The notes beneath the pieces were generated by a model. That model was not told the DNA's origin, made no database searches, and worked only from the letters and a program-made list of their open reading frames with translations. A DNA stretch of 64,000 nucleotides from Streptococcus sp. F0442 (lineage in GTDB: Bacteria; Bacillota; Bacilli; Lactobacillales; Streptococcaceae): contig NZ_KB373314.1 in NCBI RefSeq assembly GCF_000314795.2, forward strand, positions 802,418 through 866,417, given 5' to 3'. Positions within the stretch are counted from its first letter, which is position 1, and every line of letters begins with the position of its first letter. The translations under genes and the position numbers were made by a program. Below, in pieces: positions 44,977 through 54,449 of the stretch.

Positions 44977-46089
44977 TTATTCTTCACCTGTATAGTCACG
45001 AGGAATCCGATCACTCAAGAGACAGACCACTTCATAATTAATGGTCCCACGGTAATCTGCAACCTCTGTTGCCGTGATTTCTTTCTCGCCCTCTCGTCCA
45101 ATCAGGGTAACCTTGGTCCCCAGAGGCAATTCTTCTGGAAGGCGAACAGTAATCTGGTCCATCGAAACGCGACCAACAATGGGACAAAACTCACCCTTGA
45201 TCAGTACATGGAAATTTTGCATCTCTCGGATCCAGCCATCCGCATAGCCGATAGGAATCGTCCCGATCCATTGGGGTTCTTCTGTCGTATAGGTTGCTCC
45301 GTAGCCAATATCTTGACCAGCTTCTAACTGTTTCACATGAACTAACTCACTCACCAAACTCAAGGCTGGCTTAATTTCATAAGGCAAGGCTAGCACAGAA
45401 CCGCTGGGATTCAAGCCATACATGACATCTCCCAAGCGCACAGCTGTGAAAATCGTATCCGCATGCCACAAAGAGGTGGCTGAATTACTCGCATGGACAA
45501 TGGGAGGAAGGGTTTCAAGAGCAGCCAATACTTCTTTGAAAAACTGGTATTGCGCTTGGAATTTTCGATCATCTGCCTCATCTGCTGTCGCAAAATGAGT
45601 AAAGATTCCTTCAATTTCAGCTCCAGCTGCTATGAGAAGGCGTTCAGCTTCTTTGATCTCTTCGATCGTTCGGAATCCAATCCGCCCCATTCCAGAATCC
45701 ACCTTGATATGGACCTTCAATCCTGAAAGATCTGCTTCTTGTCCAAGCAATTGAACCAACCAAGCAAGACTCGCCACCGTTAAGCGGATGTCATGCTCTT
45801 TGGCTAGATTCACTGTTTCACTCGGCACAACTCCCAAAATCAAAAGAGGGTGTTGCAAACCTTCTTCACGAATTTCAAGGGCTTCATCCATATTGGAAAC
45901 ACAAAAACCATCTACCTGAGGTGCCAATTTTTTGGTCACCGCAACGACCCCATGACCATAGGCATTGGCCTTGACGACTGCATATTTCAAGGCTTGACTC
46001 GGAATATGGTCACTGACTTGTTGCACATTAAAGGCAATGGCATCCAAATCGACTCTTGCAACAGTTGGTCTATGTTTACTTGCTTTCAT
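44977..46089 (-). CDS. alr: Alanine racemase
   Basis: A 370-residue PLP enzyme that makes D-alanine for peptidoglycan. The PLP lysine lies in [12 protein letters not shown] near residue 38, and the catalytic tyrosine of the other face in [12 protein letters not shown] near residue 263. I chose the ATG at 46089, with GGAGG seven bases upstream; seven extra codons upstream are unlikely. It overlaps acpS by 14 bases. Confidence 0.97.
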   Translation of the reverse strand: MKASKHRPTVARVDLDAIAFNVQQVSDHIPSQALKYAVVKANAYGHGVVAVTKKLAPQVDGFCVSNMDEALEIREEGLQHPLLILGVVPSETVNLAKEHDIRLTVASLAWLVQLLGQEADLSGLKVHIKVDSGMGRIGFRTIEEIKEAERLLIAAGAEIEGIFTHFATADEADDRKFQAQYQFFKEVLAALETLPPIVHASNSATSLWHADTIFTAVRLGDVMYGLNPSGSVLALPYEIKPALSLVSELVHVKQLEAGQDIGYGATYTTEEPQWIGTIPIGYADGWIREMQNFHVLIKGEFCPIVGRVSMDQITVRLPEELPLGTKVTLIGREGEKEITATEVADYRGTINYEVVCLLSDRIPRDYTGEE

Positions 46090-46441
46090 TTTCTTCCTCC
46101 AAAATGACACTGGTCGACACTAGGTCTCCCTTATGACTGATCGAAATCCATACCTTCCCAGAAAAAGGAGACTTGGAAAAATAGGGTGCTCCGTGGGCAT
46201 CATTTAAAATTTCTAAATCTTGAAAACCAACCGGTCCAATCCCTGTTCCCATTGCCTTTGAAAAGGCTTCTTTGGCGGACCATCGGCCCGTTAAATATTC
46301 CATTTTCCGTTTTCCAGACAATTCCTCAAAGCGCTCTCGCTCAGCCTCGGTTAAGACTTTTTCAGCGAATCGAGTATTCTTCTGATAGGCTTTTTCAATC
46401 GCAGCGATCGATTCGATATCGATGCCATGTCCTTTGATCAT
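46076..46441 (-). CDS. acpS: Holo-[acyl-carrier-protein] synthase
   Basis: A 121-residue enzyme that attaches phosphopantetheine from CoA to acyl carrier protein, needed for fatty acid synthesis. [13 protein letters not shown] holds the Mg-binding aspartate, and [18 protein letters not shown] the second metal ligand and CoA site. Length is typical. It is followed by alr with an overlap and preceded by the DAHP synthase gene at 87 bases. Confidence 0.97.
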   Translation of the reverse strand: MIKGHGIDIESIAAIEKAYQKNTRFAEKVLTEAERERFEELSGKRKMEYLTGRWSAKEAFSKAMGTGIGPVGFQDLEILNDAHGAPYFSKSPFSGKVWISISHKGDLVSTSVILEEENESK

Positions 46442-46527
46442 CTTGTTTTATCCTTATTTATCGTTTCAGTATCGTTTTACTGACAAAAGAGAAGAGGCTA
46501 AAGAATCACTCCTTCCGCCCCTGCCTT

Positions 46528-47556
46528 TTACTTATTCATCGTTGCAATTTCTTTGACCAAGGCCTGTGTTTTTTCCCAACCCAGGCAAGGGTCTGTGATG
46601 GATTGACCATAAACCACTGGTTCATTTTGACGGCCATCTTCTAGATAGGATTCAATCATGAAACCACGAACTAAAGTTGCCAAATCCTTGTTCCAAGCAC
46701 GGTTCATCATGGTTTCTCTCACGATGCGTACTTGCTCTTCGAATTGTTTGCCAGAATTGTCATGGTTGGTATCCACCAGGATGAAGGGATGTTGCAAGCC
46801 CATTTCGCTATAGCGTTTTGCTGCCGCTAGCAAATCTTCATAATGGTAGTTTGGAATATTCTTACCACTTGCATCCAAGCCCCCACGAAGGATCGCATGG
46901 GCTAAAGGATTTCCTGATGTTTCCACTGCTTGGGCATTGAACAAAAAGTTTTGGGGATGTTGGGCTGCATAAATCGCATTGAACATGACAGAAAGATTTC
47001 CAGAGGTTGGATTCTTCATGCCGGTCGGAGCAGAGATCCCACTAGATACAAAGCGGTGCTCCTGGTCTTCAACTGATCGCGCTCCAATGGCATGATAAGA
47101 AATCAAATCTTCAACATACGGAAGACTTGCTGGATAAAGCAACTCATCCGCAGTTGTCAAACCAGTTTCTGTAATCACACGGTAGTGGAGATGTCGGACC
47201 GCTTTCAAACCGTCCACAAAGCTTGGTGCTGCATGTGTATCTGGTTGGTGCATCAAGCCTTTATAGCCATCCCCGTTGGTCCGAGGCTTAGCCGTATAGA
47301 CCCGCATCACAATGAAAATCTGATCTTTGACTTTCTCTTGCAAGTCTGCCAAACGACGAGCATACTCCATCACAGCTTCTTCATTATCAGAAGAGCAAGG
47401 CCCGATCACAAGAAGGATCCGTTGGTCTTCTCCTTTGATAATAGCTTCCAATTCTCGATCACGCGCTTCTTTGCGCTCCAAGGCTGGACCTTCCAAGCGG
47501 TAAAGCGAAGTGATCTCTTGCTCATCAATCTTATTGCTCTTCGTAATGAATACCAT
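46528..47556 (-). CDS. 3-deoxy-7-phosphoheptulonate (DAHP) synthase, type I
   Basis: A 342-residue enzyme for the first step of aromatic amino acid synthesis, joining phosphoenolpyruvate and erythrose 4-phosphate. LLVIGPCSSDNEEAVMEYA holds the metal-binding cysteine, VMRVYTAKPRT the PEP site, and FILVDTNHDNSGKQ the metal histidine. It is the AroF/AroG type. In pneumococcus two adjacent DAHP synthase genes occupy this place; only one is present here. AAGGAGG lies four bases before the ATG. Confidence 0.95.
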   Translation of the reverse strand: MVFITKSNKIDEQEITSLYRLEGPALERKEARDRELEAIIKGEDQRILLVIGPCSSDNEEAVMEYARRLADLQEKVKDQIFIVMRVYTAKPRTNGDGYKGLMHQPDTHAAPSFVDGLKAVRHLHYRVITETGLTTADELLYPASLPYVEDLISYHAIGARSVEDQEHRFVSSGISAPTGMKNPTSGNLSVMFNAIYAAQHPQNFLFNAQAVETSGNPLAHAILRGGLDASGKNIPNYHYEDLLAAAKRYSEMGLQHPFILVDTNHDNSGKQFEEQVRIVRETMMNRAWNKDLATLVRGFMIESYLEDGRQNEPVVYGQSITDPCLGWEKTQALVKEIATMNK

Positions 47557-47608
47557 ACGGCCTCCTTATGCTACCTAGCCCCATCCTCTTTCTATTTCAG
47601 AGGAGCTC

Positions 47609-50128
47609 TTAAAATTTACGTCCGTGACAGTTTTTGAATTTCTTGCCTGAACCACAAGGGCACAAATCGTTGCGTTTCACTTGTGATAAGTCAATATCTG
47701 CTGGAATATCTTGTTGTTGCGCTGCAATGTTGCGAGTCGCAGTTGTTGAAATACTGTGTTCCGTACGTGGACGTTCTTGTTCGTGAATTTGGGCTTTCAT
47801 CATGAGACGAGTTACATCAAATTCAATCGATCCGATCATATCGTTAAACATACGGAAACTTTCTGATTGGTATTCTACCACTGGGTTATTTTGCGCATAC
47901 CCACGGAGTCCAACCGCATTTCGCAATTGATCCAAAGCATCGATGTGGTCTGTCCACTTGCTGTCCACCACACGAAGGATCAAGACTTTTTGGAATTCTT
48001 GCACAGACTCTTCGTCACGCAATTTCGCTACTTGGCTAGCATAGATTTCTTCTGCACGTGCATACAAGTAATCGATAACTTCCTTGTCAGATTTTCCTTC
48101 AATATCGCTTGCAGAAATCGTATCTTCCGGAACCAAATTGTATTTGGCAAAGTTCAGAATCGCTTCAACGCGTTCTTCCTTACTTGAGTGGCTGGCTCCT
48201 TCAACAATCCGTTTGATGGTCCGTTTGATCATGGCCTTGATTTCAGGTGCCAAGTCACGGTTAGCTGTGATAACATCATAGCGTTCAGCGTAGATAATTT
48301 CCCGTTGTTCCCGCATCACGTCATCGTATTGAAGGACTTGTTTACGGGTATCGTAGTTGTTTCCTTCAACACGTTTTTGTGCACCCTCTACCTGACGGGT
48401 GAACATATTTGAACGGATCACCGATTCTTCTTCGCTCAACTTGAAGCGATCAAGCACTGCTTTGATCCGTTCAGAACCGAAACGACGCATCAATTCATCT
48501 TCAAGAGACAAGTAGAATTGAGATTCACCTGGATCCCCTTGACGTCCTGAACGTCCACGAAGCTGGTTATCGATCCGACGGCTTTCGTGACGTTCTGTCC
48601 CGATGACACACAGTCCACCGAGTTCGCGAACACCTTCACCAAGCTTGATATCGGTACCACGCCCGGCCATGTTGGTCGCAATGGTAACAGCACCACGTTG
48701 ACCAGCGTTCATGATGATTTGCGCTTCTTTGTAGTGGTTTTTCGCATTCAAAACTTCGTGAGGGACACCTGCTTGAACCAACAATTGAGAAAGGTAATCA
48801 CTGGTTTCAACCGCAACGGTACCTACTAGGACTGGTTGACCTTTTTCATGACGAGACTTGACATCTTCAACAACAGCCTTGAATTTTGATTTCAAGCTTG
48901 GGTAGAGAAGGTCTGGATGGTCAATACGAGCAATCGGACGGTTGGTTGGAATTGGAATCACGCGAATGTTATAAATTTCACGGAATTCTTCTTCTTCAGT
49001 TTTCCCTGTCCCTGTCATCCCTGACAACTTCTTGTACATACGGAAGAGGTTTTGGTAAGTAATCGATGCAGATGTTTTGGTTTCTTCTTGAACTGGAACA
49101 CCTTCTTTGGCTTCGATCGCTTGGTGAAGACCATCAGAATAACGACGTCCTTCCATGGTCCGACCAGTAAATTGGTCGACGATCAAGATTTCTTGATCTT
49201 CGCTGACCACATAGTCGATATCCAAAATCATGATGTAGTTGGCACGAAGGGCGTTGTCGATAAAGTGAGTCAAAGCTACGTTTTCAATATCGTACAAGTT
49301 TTCAAGATTAAAGTAGCTTTCTGCCTTATCGATTCCTGAATCAGACAAACCGATGGTTTTAGATGGGACATCGATAATGTAATCATCCTCGTTCAAGGTC
49401 TTCACATAAGCATCCGCCATGTGGTAGAGCTGGCTTGTATCAGAAGCTGTCTGACCAGAAACGATCAATGGAGTACGCGCTTCGTCAATCAAGATGGAGT
49501 CTACCTCATCGACCAAGGCATAGTTCAATGGACGTTGAACCATGTTTTCTGCACGAACAACCATGTTGTCACGCAAGTAGTCAAAACCAATCTCTGAGTT
49601 AGTTGAGTATGTGATATCACAGAGGTAAGCTTCTTTTTTCTCAGCTGGAGATTTTGCTGCAAGGTTGATCCCTACTGAAAGGCCAAGCCATGAGTAAAGT
49701 TCTCCCATCTCTGTTGCATCCCGCTCTGTCAAGTATTCATTGACGGTGACAACGTGCACCCCTTTACCAGACAAGGCATTCAAGTATACCGGCATGGTTG
49801 CCGTCAGGGTTTTTCCTTCCCCTGTACGCATCTCTGGAACGTCACCATGGTGAAGAACGATTCCCCCCATGACCTGAACCTTGTATGGGAACAAACCAAG
49901 AACCCGTTTTGCAGCTTCACGAACAACTGCAAAAGCCTCGTACAAGAGATCATCCAAAGACTCACCATCTTGGTAACGTTGCTTAAACTCAACTGTTTTC
50001 GCTTTTAATTCGTCATCCGTCAAAGCTGCCATTTGGTCTTCATAAGAAAAGACCTTATCAGCCATTTTTTCAAGGCGTTTGATTTCGCCTCGATCATTTT
50101 CAATAATTGTTTTTAATAAATTTGCCAT
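47609..50128 (-). CDS. secA: Preprotein translocase ATPase SecA
   Basis: An 839-residue motor of the general secretion pathway. Nucleotide-binding motifs are [13 protein letters not shown] near residue 100 and [15 protein letters not shown] near residue 207; the second RecA fold has [23 protein letters not shown] in three parts. The C-terminal tail [14 protein letters not shown] binds zinc and SecB-like partners or lipid. Size and tail show it is the canonical SecA1 rather than SecA2. Confidence 0.98.
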   Translation of the reverse strand: MANLLKTIIENDRGEIKRLEKMADKVFSYEDQMAALTDDELKAKTVEFKQRYQDGESLDDLLYEAFAVVREAAKRVLGLFPYKVQVMGGIVLHHGDVPEMRTGEGKTLTATMPVYLNALSGKGVHVVTVNEYLTERDATEMGELYSWLGLSVGINLAAKSPAEKKEAYLCDITYSTNSEIGFDYLRDNMVVRAENMVQRPLNYALVDEVDSILIDEARTPLIVSGQTASDTSQLYHMADAYVKTLNEDDYIIDVPSKTIGLSDSGIDKAESYFNLENLYDIENVALTHFIDNALRANYIMILDIDYVVSEDQEILIVDQFTGRTMEGRRYSDGLHQAIEAKEGVPVQEETKTSASITYQNLFRMYKKLSGMTGTGKTEEEEFREIYNIRVIPIPTNRPIARIDHPDLLYPSLKSKFKAVVEDVKSRHEKGQPVLVGTVAVETSDYLSQLLVQAGVPHEVLNAKNHYKEAQIIMNAGQRGAVTIATNMAGRGTDIKLGEGVRELGGLCVIGTERHESRRIDNQLRGRSGRQGDPGESQFYLSLEDELMRRFGSERIKAVLDRFKLSEEESVIRSNMFTRQVEGAQKRVEGNNYDTRKQVLQYDDVMREQREIIYAERYDVITANRDLAPEIKAMIKRTIKRIVEGASHSSKEERVEAILNFAKYNLVPEDTISASDIEGKSDKEVIDYLYARAEEIYASQVAKLRDEESVQEFQKVLILRVVDSKWTDHIDALDQLRNAVGLRGYAQNNPVVEYQSESFRMFNDMIGSIEFDVTRLMMKAQIHEQERPRTEHSISTTATRNIAAQQQDIPADIDLSQVKRNDLCPCGSGKKFKNCHGRKF

Positions 50129-50173
50129 TTTTTTCCTTACTTTGAATTTTTCAAAATCTAAAATGTTCTTTTT

Positions 50174-50202
50174 ATTCTAGCATTTTTTAAACATTTTTTC
50201 AA
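50174..50202 (-). promoter_or_regulatory. Promoter of secA
   Basis: On the minus strand TTGAAA and TAGAAT are separated by 17 bases, with TGC just before the -10 element. Confidence 0.75.
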
Positions 50203-50260
50203 GATCAAGGCTGTATCTTACAAGACTTTCGAGTGGTTTTTTTCGTGTAAGAAAATCCAA

Positions 50261-50289
50261 AAAGATGCCTGCTCAAGCAGACATCTTTT
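50261..50289 (-). terminator. Terminator after the KimA-like gene
   Basis: AAAGATGCCTGCT pairs with AGCAGACATCTTT with one mismatch around a two-base loop, followed by T-rich sequence on the minus strand. Confidence 0.85.
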
Positions 50290-50302
50290 CTTTAGGCGAT
50301 CG

Positions 50303-52147
50303 TTATTCAGACAAATGGTAAGAATAGCTTGCCACAACCACTTCTTCATGCCAACGAAGTGCATACTTCAATTTCAAACTCATTTGGTTGTGGAGAACAT
50401 TTTGCCAATGTTTTTTAGGAATAAATTGAGGGACTAAGACTGTAACAGTGTTCCCTTTTTCCTTGGCCTCCTCAGCTACTTTTGAGACAAATTCAACCGT
50501 TGGTTGGATAATATCTCGGTAACTCGTCATGACATTTTCAAAGCGAATATGAGGGAAATAGTGCTTAAATTCTTCTGCCACCTCTGCATCTTTAACCTTG
50601 GTTTCTTCTGTTGAGACGTGCATAGCTATGACGTCATTTCCTAGGCTATTGGCATAACTCATAGCTCCCACACTTACCTGAGTGACATTTCCGACAAGGA
50701 CGATCACGGTATTGCCCGCATAACTTGTCTTTTCGATCTTACCTCCCAAGCGCAATTGAGCCGCAACTTTATCATAGTGATTGCGGATACTCAAGAACAT
50801 CCAAAGCAAAAGACCAATAATAGGGAAGAAGGGCCAGATTTCACGCAGACGGAACAGCAAGAGGATCAAGACAATACCATAACAGATAGCTGCCCCGAGG
50901 ATATTGGCAAGCGAAAACTTGAGAAATCCTTTTTGATATTGGTGTTTCCAGTGGATAACCATCCCTGTTTGAGAAAGGGCAAATGGAATGAAGACCCCAA
51001 TGGTATAAAGCGGAATCAAGCTTTCTGTTTGCCCATCAAAGATCAAGAGCAAGACGATGGCACCAATGGCCAAGGTCAAAATCCCATTGGAATAGCCCAG
51101 ACGATCCCCTTTTTCCATATACATGTGTGGCATGTATTTGTTTTTAGCCATGTTAAAGGCCAACATTGGAAAGGCTGAGAACCCCGTATTCGCCGCAACT
51201 GCCAGGATCAATGCTGTTGATAATTGGAAAACGTAGAAGAAGGCTTGTCCGACCGGAGAATTTCCTAAGATAGCTTGGGCCATTTGAGCTAGAGTTGTTA
51301 CCCCTTTTGCTGGTACGACACCAACCCAGTAATTGAGGAAGGTAATCCCTGCAAACATAATCCCCAAAATCAAAGCCATGATGGTCAAGGTAGAGGCTGC
51401 ATTCTTTGCTTTTGGTTTCTTAAAGAAAGGAACCGAATTGGAGATGGCTTCAACCCCTGTTAGTGAAGCTGATCCACTCGTAAAGGCCCGCAATAAGAGA
51501 ATGACACTAACCCCTGAAATGGTTTGACCCACATGAGCAGTCGCGTTATAGGCCAAATGCCCTGTCAAAATTTGGATCACACCATAGCCGATCAAGGCAA
51601 TCGTACTAACAATGAACAGGTAGACTGGAATCATCAAGGAAGTAGCTGATTCACGCAGCCCCCGTAAGTTCATCAGCATCAAGAGCAAGACCAACAAAAT
51701 GGAAATGTGCAGATTATAAGGATGAAGAGAGGGAATCGCTGACGTGATAGCATCTGCACCGGAAGAAACAGATACTGCTACCGTCAGCATGTAGTCGACC
51801 AAGAGACTGCCACCAGCGATCAACCCCGCTTTGGGTGACAAGTTCTCCGTAGTCACCATGTAGGCCCCTCCCCCTTGAGGATAGGCATGAATGACCTGGC
51901 GATAAGAAATCGTTAAACTGGCTAGGAGAACCAGAACCACAATCCCAATTGGAATGGACCACCAAATGGCTCCTGCTGATACCGTCATCAAGACCAGGAT
52001 AACTTGCTCTGGACCATAGGCAATAGAAGAAAGTGCGTCACTAGAGAGCATGGCCAAGGCCTGCATTTTCCCCAGCAATCCTCCTTCACCTTCTGCACCA
52101 GATTTCAACGGACGGCCAATAAACCATTTTTTCAATGTTGAAAACAT
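50303..52147 (-). CDS. APC-superfamily permease, KimA (YdaO)-like potassium importer
   Basis: A 614-residue protein. The first 460 residues form about 12 helices with the conserved N-terminal segment KMQALAMLSSDALSSIAYGPEQ and SYRQVIHAYPQGGGAYMV, which closely resemble Bacillus KimA. The last 150 or so residues are a cytoplasmic domain with a USP-like fold (NTVIVLVGNVTQVSVGAM). KimA is a high-affinity potassium importer inhibited by c-di-AMP. Many such proteins are still annotated as amino acid permeases, so the substrate is inferred. A hairpin with a nearby T-run lies in the leader. Confidence 0.8.
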   Translation of the reverse strand: MFSTLKKWFIGRPLKSGAEGEGGLLGKMQALAMLSSDALSSIAYGPEQVILVLMTVSAGAIWWSIPIGIVVLVLLASLTISYRQVIHAYPQGGGAYMVTTENLSPKAGLIAGGSLLVDYMLTVAVSVSSGADAITSAIPSLHPYNLHISILLVLLLMLMNLRGLRESATSLMIPVYLFIVSTIALIGYGVIQILTGHLAYNATAHVGQTISGVSVILLLRAFTSGSASLTGVEAISNSVPFFKKPKAKNAASTLTIMALILGIMFAGITFLNYWVGVVPAKGVTTLAQMAQAILGNSPVGQAFFYVFQLSTALILAVAANTGFSAFPMLAFNMAKNKYMPHMYMEKGDRLGYSNGILTLAIGAIVLLLIFDGQTESLIPLYTIGVFIPFALSQTGMVIHWKHQYQKGFLKFSLANILGAAICYGIVLILLLFRLREIWPFFPIIGLLLWMFLSIRNHYDKVAAQLRLGGKIEKTSYAGNTVIVLVGNVTQVSVGAMSYANSLGNDVIAMHVSTEETKVKDAEVAEEFKHYFPHIRFENVMTSYRDIIQPTVEFVSKVAEEAKEKGNTVTVLVPQFIPKKHWQNVLHNQMSLKLKYALRWHEEVVVASYSYHLSE

Positions 52148-52173
52148 AAAAAACTCCTTGAAAAAAAGATCAT

Positions 52174-52195
52174 GAGGCCGGGAATTCCCTGCCTC
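52174..52195 (-). promoter_or_regulatory. Hairpin in the leader of the KimA-like gene
   Basis: GAGGCAGGG and CCCGGCCTC pair around AATT with one mismatch. On the minus strand a T-run of seven begins six bases later, just before the ribosome binding site; on the plus strand a T-run follows at once. Confidence 0.45.
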
Positions 52196-52215
52196 TTTTT
52201 CATAAAACAGGGGTT

Positions 52216-52244
52216 ATTCTACTCCTTTTTTTCAAGACTGTCAA
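52216..52244 (-). promoter_or_regulatory. Promoter of the KimA-like gene
   Basis: On the minus strand TTGACA and TAGAAT are separated by 17 bases, giving a leader of about 60 bases. Confidence 0.75.
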
Positions 52245-52337
52245 CCGAAATTGTGAAAGTTTCATAAGGTTTTCATTCTTTCCTTCCACCTCCCATAGAT
52301 AGGACAGTTTCTTTTCAATTTTTTCCAAGCAAAAAAC

Positions 52338-52513
52338 GAGGCTGGGACAAAAATCCTAGCCTCTCAATTATTTTTGGATTGTCGAGCAAGACGCAGTGGT
52401 TGAGTGGGCTCTAGTACGCTGATTTCATCAGCTGTTACAGCCCTACTCAACTGTGCGGAGGTGGGACGACGAAATCGAATTCTAACGAATGACTGATTTC
52501 TGTCCCACTCTCA
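52338..52513 (+). repeat. Three-hairpin intergenic repeat, copy 2
   Basis: Nearly identical to copy 1 with about half a dozen substitutions (for example AAAAATCC for AAAAGTCC and GACTGATTT for GACCGATTT). It ends five bases from the stop codon of the MerR-type gene. Confidence 0.9.
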
Positions 52514-52518
52514 CTTTT

Positions 52519-53259
52519 TTATTTCAGTTGATTTTCTACATAAGAAGCAATGACATCCGAAGTGTACTGGGCTGTACCAGCCCCAAACTTGTCGATGTTT
52601 CCCTTGAATTCTGGATTATAGACATAGCCTTTGCCAATATGCCCAAAAACCTCTATAGAGCAGTCAAATCCATAAGTTCGAATCGCGTCTAAAAGTTTGG
52701 CTGCTGCTTCTTGGTTTTCAAATTCGGTTACTGGCAGACCAACTTGAAGGTTTTTCGCAAAGACTTGGAAGACTTGATTAAAGGCTCTTGTCGCCTCATC
52801 TTCTCGACCTTTTTGGCGTTCAAGCGCTTGGCTCATGACTTCTTGACCATACTTGTCTACCGCCTCTTGATGGTATTTTTGAGTATCTTGGTAGCTAAAT
52901 CCAGTAAATTTTTCCTCAATTGTCATTTGTCTTTCTCCTTTTTGTTCTTGAATGGTTTTTTGCAAGGTGGAAATCAGGGTATCCAAACGTTTTCTTTCTT
53001 GAGTTAAATAATCTAACTGTTTGGTCAAATGGGGCAATAAGTTAGACTTTTCTTCGGCTAAGAGTTCTGCTATTTGTTCCAAGGAAAACCCTAGATACTT
53101 GTAATAGAGAATTACCTGTAAGCGTTCTAAATCTTCTTGGCTGTAGGTCCGATAGCCATTTTCAGATTTCACAGGGACTAGAAGTCCTATCTTATCATAG
53201 TGGTGCAAGGTCTTGATAGAGACACCTGACAGCTCTGCAGCTTCTTTGATATGGAACAT
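52519..53259 (-). CDS. MerR-family regulator with TipAS-type ligand domain
   Basis: A 246-residue activator/repressor. The winged helix-turn-helix (IKEAAELSGVSIKTLHHYDKIGLL) is followed by a long coiled coil (about 80-115) and a C-terminal TipAS-like domain with SYQDTQKYHQEAVDKYG. TipA-type proteins bind thiopeptides and other drugs and switch on resistance or efflux genes. The gene's own promoter has the 19-base spacer typical of MerR targets, so it is likely autoregulated. No partner gene lies beside it. AAGGAGG precedes the ATG. Confidence 0.93.
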   Translation of the reverse strand: MFHIKEAAELSGVSIKTLHHYDKIGLLVPVKSENGYRTYSQEDLERLQVILYYKYLGFSLEQIAELLAEEKSNLLPHLTKQLDYLTQERKRLDTLISTLQKTIQEQKGERQMTIEEKFTGFSYQDTQKYHQEAVDKYGQEVMSQALERQKGREDEATRAFNQVFQVFAKNLQVGLPVTEFENQEAAAKLLDAIRTYGFDCSIEVFGHIGKGYVYNPEFKGNIDKFGAGTAQYTSDVIASYVENQLK

Positions 53260-53279
53260 GATTTCCTCCTTACAAGGAT

Positions 53280-53310
53280 AGTATAATCCCTCCCCTTAGG
53301 TCAGAGTCAA
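53280..53310 (-). promoter_or_regulatory. MerR-type promoter with 19-base spacer
   Basis: On the minus strand TTGACT and TATACT are separated by 19 bases. The spacer holds CCTAAGG as the centre of an imperfect dyad (GACCTAAGGGGAGGG). A long spacer of this kind needs a MerR-family protein to twist the DNA. Confidence 0.7.
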
Positions 53311-53342
53311 GACTTAACATAAAAATAGTTTTATTTCAGAAA

Positions 53343-53383
53343 AAAGGCTTGAGTAGTTCCATTGCGTTTTACTCAAACCCTTT
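53343..53383 (-). terminator. Terminator after manA
   Basis: AAGGCTTGAGTA pairs with TACTCAAACCCTT with small mismatches, flanked by A and T runs on both sides. Confidence 0.75.
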
Positions 53384-53389
53384 GTTTTT

Positions 53390-54334
53390 TTATGGGTGAC
53401 TCACGATCAATTCTAAACCTTGCCCTTCCAGAGTCCAAGATTCAACATCGCTTGGCAAGATAAAGTGACTTCCTTTTTGAATAGGATAATCCTTTCCATC
53501 TACCGTCAATTTCCCTTCTCCAGTTAAGACGCTCAATAAGCTGTAATCAGCAGTCTTTTCAAAATTAGCTTTTCCAGTAAGTTCCCACTTATAAACCGTA
53601 AAGAAATCACTGGCAACCAAGGTCGTCATCCGAAGATCATCGATCCCAACTGTATCTGGATGGCTATTAGCTGGCTCCCCAATATTCAACACATCAATTG
53701 ATTTTTCAAGATGAAGCTCCCGCAAGTTTCCTTGGTCATCCTTGCGGTCAAAATCATAAACCCGGTAGGTTGTGTCACTGGACTGTTGGGTTTCAAGGAT
53801 CAAGATTCCGGAACCAATCGCATGCATGGTTCCACTTGGTACATAAAAGAAATCCCCAGCCTTAACGGGTACTTTTGTCAGCAAGGCCTCCCAGTTTTTA
53901 TCTTCGATTTGCTGGCGGAGTTCTTCTTTTGACTTGGCATTGTGTCCATAGATAATCTCTGATCCTTCGTCAGCCGCAATCACATACCAACACTCGGTTT
54001 TTCCAAGTTCTCCTTCATGTGCTAAGCCATAAGCATCATCTGGGTGCACTTGCACGCTGAGCCAATCATTGGCATCCAAAATTTTCGTCAATAATGGAAA
54101 GACAGGCTCTTTACGATTGCCGAATAATTCTCGGTGCTCTTGATAGAGCTGATCCAATCCCATTCCTTCGTATGGACCATTGGCCACTTTAGAAACGCCA
54201 TGTGGATGGGCCGAAATCGCCCAAAATTCACCGACATGGTCACTCGGAATGTCGTAACCAAATTCCTCTTTTAGACGTGTTCCTCCCCATATTTTTTCCT
54301 GCATGACCGAATGTAAAAATAATGGTTGTCCCAT
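53390..54334 (-). CDS. manA: Mannose-6-phosphate isomerase
   Basis: A 314-residue type I cupin enzyme that interconverts mannose 6-phosphate and fructose 6-phosphate. The zinc ligands are in LSVQVHPDDAYGLAHEG and KTECWYV, with a further histidine in VPSGTMHAIGSG. I chose the ATG at 54334, with GGAGG seven bases before; the longer frame runs through the promoter. It is divergent from queG. Confidence 0.96.
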   Translation of the reverse strand: MGQPLFLHSVMQEKIWGGTRLKEEFGYDIPSDHVGEFWAISAHPHGVSKVANGPYEGMGLDQLYQEHRELFGNRKEPVFPLLTKILDANDWLSVQVHPDDAYGLAHEGELGKTECWYVIAADEGSEIIYGHNAKSKEELRQQIEDKNWEALLTKVPVKAGDFFYVPSGTMHAIGSGILILETQQSSDTTYRVYDFDRKDDQGNLRELHLEKSIDVLNIGEPANSHPDTVGIDDLRMTTLVASDFFTVYKWELTGKANFEKTADYSLLSVLTGEGKLTVDGKDYPIQKGSHFILPSDVESWTLEGQGLELIVSHP

Positions 54335-54361
54335 AATACCCTCCTCGCATTTCATGTTTCT

Positions 54362-54389
54362 ATTATACAAAAAAAAGAAAGCTTTTGAA
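54362..54389 (-). promoter_or_regulatory. Promoter of manA
   Basis: On the minus strand TTCAAA and TATAAT are separated by 16 bases. Confidence 0.55.
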
Positions 54390-54436
54390 AGCCCTTTCTG
54401 ATTGTTTCCTTTCTCGCCAGAATCTTCATTTTTGTG

Positions 54437-54442
54437 TATAAT
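54437..54442 (+). promoter_or_regulatory. -10 element of queG, candidate leaderless start
   Basis: TATAAT lies seven bases before the ATG at 54450. If it is used, transcription would begin at or next to the start codon. The -35 region is weak. Confidence 0.4.
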
Positions 54443-54449
54443 GGAAAAG

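Larger units (their letters stand above)
52148..52518. other. Noncoding region between the KimA-like gene and the MerR-type gene
   Basis: About 370 bases with no gene. It holds the leader hairpin and promoter of the KimA-like gene, a stretch at 52245-52337 without recognisable elements, and copy 2 of the three-hairpin repeat. Confidence 0.7.

Noticed and set aside
47557..47608. Terminator between secA and the DAHP synthase gene
   Set aside because: Only a weak imperfect hairpin without a T-run is visible, so read-through is more likely.
52174..52195. c-di-AMP riboswitch ahead of the KimA-like gene
   Set aside because: The leader is only about 60 bases, far too short for the ydaO-type riboswitch, and holds a single hairpin.
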